Source: Syntrophobacteraceae bacterium
GTDB taxonomy: Bacteria > Desulfobacterota > Syntrophobacteria > Syntrophobacterales > Syntrophobacteraceae
Reading direction: 5' to 3'
Assembly: GCA_013314815.1 (NCBI GenBank)
Contig: JABUEY010000033.1
Span: 1 to 34,260, forward strand
DNA length: 34,260 nucleotides
Positions 32,254-34,260 of the stretch are shown here, piece after piece. Under the pieces are notes generated by a model that saw only the letters and a program-made list of their open reading frames with translations, had not been told where the DNA came from and searched no databases. Both the position numbers and the translations under genes were made by a program. The number at the start of each line of letters is the position of its first letter. Position 1 is the first letter of the stretch.

Positions 32254-33942
32254 CTACCTTCTTCGATCGAAGTAAGAATTACCGCTTTGAGGGATCTTGC
32301 CCGCCAGCCAGACTTCACAGCCTCCGCCAGGCTTGCCGGTGAACGGATTGGCCGTGCCCACTGCAAGGACCTGGTCGTTGTAGGGGACCAGCCTTCTTAT
32401 CCCGTAATTGTTGGGATTGCCCAGGCCGTTCAAGGTGACGGGTATCCAGTGAATTCCATCGCGGGTCTTCCAGATGTCCCCGCCGCCGAAATTTCTGTTC
32501 ATCAGGCTCAGCACCGCCTGCGAGAACCTTCCTCTCAACAGTGAATTGATGATCGACGTCGGGAAGGTGAACCGCAGGTCGGTTGCCGAAAATCCGTCCG
32601 TAAACATCTCGAGAAGCGTGCCCAGAAGGCTGGGATCCTGCTGCACGGCCTGGACAATCACCGAAGTCATATCGAAGGTCCCGAGATACAGCCAGCCCTG
32701 GAAGACTTCCATGTGCCATGCGTAGACATTGAAAGGATTTCCGAAGCCCGCGGGCCAGCCGCTGAGAGGTCTCCGACGCGTCGGCCCTCCATCGATGGGA
32801 TCGTAAGCGAAGCGGCTGCCCACGATCAACTGCGCATTGTCGTCCTTGTCCACCCGGATGATCTCGATGGGCCTCGATCCCACGGGAGCCCCGTCTTTCT
32901 GGACGTACCCGGCACCGACCGCAGTTCCTATGTAAAGGTAATCCCCGAACGCCTGCATGGTCATGCCGAACTGATTCCAGGTGTCGCCGAACCCATGGTT
33001 GATTACGCGCGTCCACTTAAGCAAACCGGGGTTATCTAAATCCTCCTCGCCATTGGTCTTCCAAACCTCGAAACCCGTCACGAGATTGACCGTCGACGCG
33101 TACAGGTGGTTGTTGAAAACCGTGAGATAATAGATTTCCGCGTTGTTCTCGCCCAGACCGAAGGAAGGCAGGCTGACCTGCTCCCAGAAACCCGGGCCGA
33201 CTCCGGTAAAGCGATACACCACGGCCTGTCCGCCCACGCCCGGAAGAAGCCCGGGAAGAGAAGCGGCCGTGTACAACTTGCCGTTCCACTCCACCAGCCC
33301 TCTTACGTTGATCGTGCCCGCCAGTATCCCGGTCACGTCATCCCATGAGCCTGCATCCCCGGACGACGACCGGACGACACTGCTCTTGGGCATGGGCGGG
33401 ATCCACGTCCCGACTCCGCAGGCATAGAGATATCCGTCGAACTCACCCACGGTACGGTAACCGTACGCGATGGGATATGTTCCCGCGGGTATCGTGAAGA
33501 ACTGGACCGGATCGGTCCCCGGAATCGGAATCTGGATCTGAACGGGCAGGATAAAAGTCTCAGACTTGTGCACCATCTCCCAGGTATTGTCCCTGAAGCG
33601 CCAGATCTGGCCGGCCATTTCGTCGGCATACGCAGGGTCTCCCCAGGTGGTCACCGAAGGCGGATCCGCCAGGTCCACGCCCCCGATGGGAAACATTGTA
33701 CTCAAGCCGACTCCGAGACTCCACAGATGATGGCGGACCGTACCCACGTAAAGATCGTTATTGAACCATCCCACTCCCCATGAATAGCTGTTCGCCGAAT
33801 CCCCGCCCCATGCTTCAAACCCCGTTCTTGCGATCTGCCGGAAGTCGGACCTCGTCAGGCTCCTGGCGGAAACATCGGCGGCGGTCATGAAAAGGCACAC
33901 AGCCACGCACAACACACTGATCACCACGTATCTCTTCCTCAT
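32254..33942 (-). CDS. Secreted beta-propeller-like protein, function unknown
   Basis: A 562-aa exported protein with a signal peptide (KRYVVISVLCVAVCLFMTAA, cleavage near DVSARS). The mature part repeats a short beta motif: DLYVGTV, YLYACGVG, KLYTAAS, HLYASTV, YLYIGTAV, WLYLGTFDM and VLAVGTAN. These are often followed by a polar/GG-EVW or KTNG/KTRDG turn, as in secreted beta-propellers. It has no catalytic motif that I can name. ATG 33942 follows a GGAGGAGG stretch; the frame is open to 33969. It lies alone, between the repeat-rich spacer and an insertion-sequence end. Confidence 0.78.
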   Translation of the reverse strand: MRKRYVVISVLCVAVCLFMTAADVSARSLTRSDFRQIARTGFEAWGGDSANSYSWGVGWFNNDLYVGTVRHHLWSLGVGLSTMFPIGGVDLADPPSVTTWGDPAYADEMAGQIWRFRDNTWEMVHKSETFILPVQIQIPIPGTDPVQFFTIPAGTYPIAYGYRTVGEFDGYLYACGVGTWIPPMPKSSVVRSSSGDAGSWDDVTGILAGTINVRGLVEWNGKLYTAASLPGLLPGVGGQAVVYRFTGVGPGFWEQVSLPSFGLGENNAEIYYLTVFNNHLYASTVNLVTGFEVWKTNGEEDLDNPGLLKWTRVINHGFGDTWNQFGMTMQAFGDYLYIGTAVGAGYVQKDGAPVGSRPIEIIRVDKDDNAQLIVGSRFAYDPIDGGPTRRRPLSGWPAGFGNPFNVYAWHMEVFQGWLYLGTFDMTSVIVQAVQQDPSLLGTLLEMFTDGFSATDLRFTFPTSIINSLLRGRFSQAVLSLMNRNFGGGDIWKTRDGIHWIPVTLNGLGNPNNYGIRRLVPYNDQVLAVGTANPFTGKPGGGCEVWLAGKIPQSGNSYFDRRR

Positions 33943-34139
33943 TGCGCCCCTCCTCCCTGGATAACCCATGAACCTTGATCATGAACACTGTCTTCCTGAA
34001 CCTTTTCATTTTCCACCAAGCTGATTCACTTTCGCCCCGTGAACATGGCGGAAAACGAACGATTTGTTCCTGGAAAATCCCCATTAAGCCTGGGAAAATA
34101 TACGAGCACACTCTCGAGATGTTTCCGGTTCGGATATAA

Positions 34140-34260
34140 TGTGCCCCGAAAACTGGACAGCTCAATAAGGTGGCAACGCGATCCTGGCCCATGGTAGGAA
34201 TGGAGCCAAGGAGGATTGCAGATGAACGGTCCACGGAAGCGATTCAGCGGCGAGCTCAAA
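34140..34260 (+). mobile_element. Left end of an IS3-family-like insertion sequence (continues beyond window)
   Basis: TGTGCCCCGAAAACTGGACA at 34140-34159 has the look of IS3-group terminal repeats (5' TG, then CCxxAAxxTGGACA). An orfA-like start lies 82 bp inside. The other end, the inverted-repeat partner and the target duplication are outside the window. Confidence 0.6.
34222..34260 (+). CDS. IS3-type transposase OrfA, first 13 codons
   Basis: ATG 34222 has AAGGAGG seven bases upstream and encodes MNGPRKRFSGELK. This matches the usual RRFSGEFK-type start of IS3/IS2-group OrfA helix-turn-helix proteins. The remainder is outside the window, so intactness cannot be judged. Confidence 0.6.
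   Translation, partial: MNGPRKRFSGELK

Overview
The window is a chromosomal segment of a Gram-negative bacterium, most like the Desulfobacterota (a Syntrophobacter-like sulfate reducer or syntroph). This assignment is inference. It rests on the gene orders rplU-rpmA-obgE-proB-proA-nadD-rsfS and Trm112-rfaE1-DUF4416-yicC-DUF370-gmk, on a VKOR-DsbA fusion, and on an orphan PAS-GAF-LuxR regulator of a type common in that phylum. A TonB receptor and a heptose kinase show an outer membrane with LPS. The DNA is GC-rich by eye.

Positions 1-10.9 kb are a minus-strand housekeeping block. From its promoter-proximal end it holds a 42-aa Cys protein with its own promoter and terminator, rplU, rpmA, obgE, proB, proA, nadD, rsfS, an M48 metalloprotease with TPRs, a VKOR-DsbA fusion, and serA running off the left edge. 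It combines ribosome assembly and maturation, proline, serine and NAD biosynthesis, and envelope protein quality control.

Positions 10.9-15.6 kb hold a plus-strand EamA exporter, a small Cys-rich ORF and a TonB-dependent receptor. Two cobalamin riboswitches precede the receptor, with an intrinsic terminator between them and no gene between them. The receptor is therefore probably a B12 or corrinoid importer.

Positions 15.6-24.3 kb are a second housekeeping region. YggT, Trm112, rfaE1, DUF4416, yicC, DUF370/RemA, gmk and rlmB run on the plus strand. The yggS-maf-tatD operon converges on them from the minus strand, and rlmB and yggS share a TCATGA palindrome as both stop codons. Next come an SH3/coiled-coil membrane protein and tRNA-Arg(CCT) with promoter and terminator.

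Positions 24.3-34.1 kb are sparse and accessory. Four minus-strand genes (a secreted subtilisin with four PKD domains, a secreted protein of unknown function, a PAS-PAS-GAF-LuxR regulator and a secreted propeller-like protein) are separated by 0.7-0.9 kb spacers rich in hairpins and repeats. The last ~120 bp look like the left end of an IS3-type element with the first codons of its transposase.

The least explained signals are the tandem B12 riboswitches, the isolated four-Cys microprotein, dispersed intergenic repeats near 1.5, 15.3 and 24.5 kb, and a four-copy 22-bp tandem repeat upstream of the regulator.
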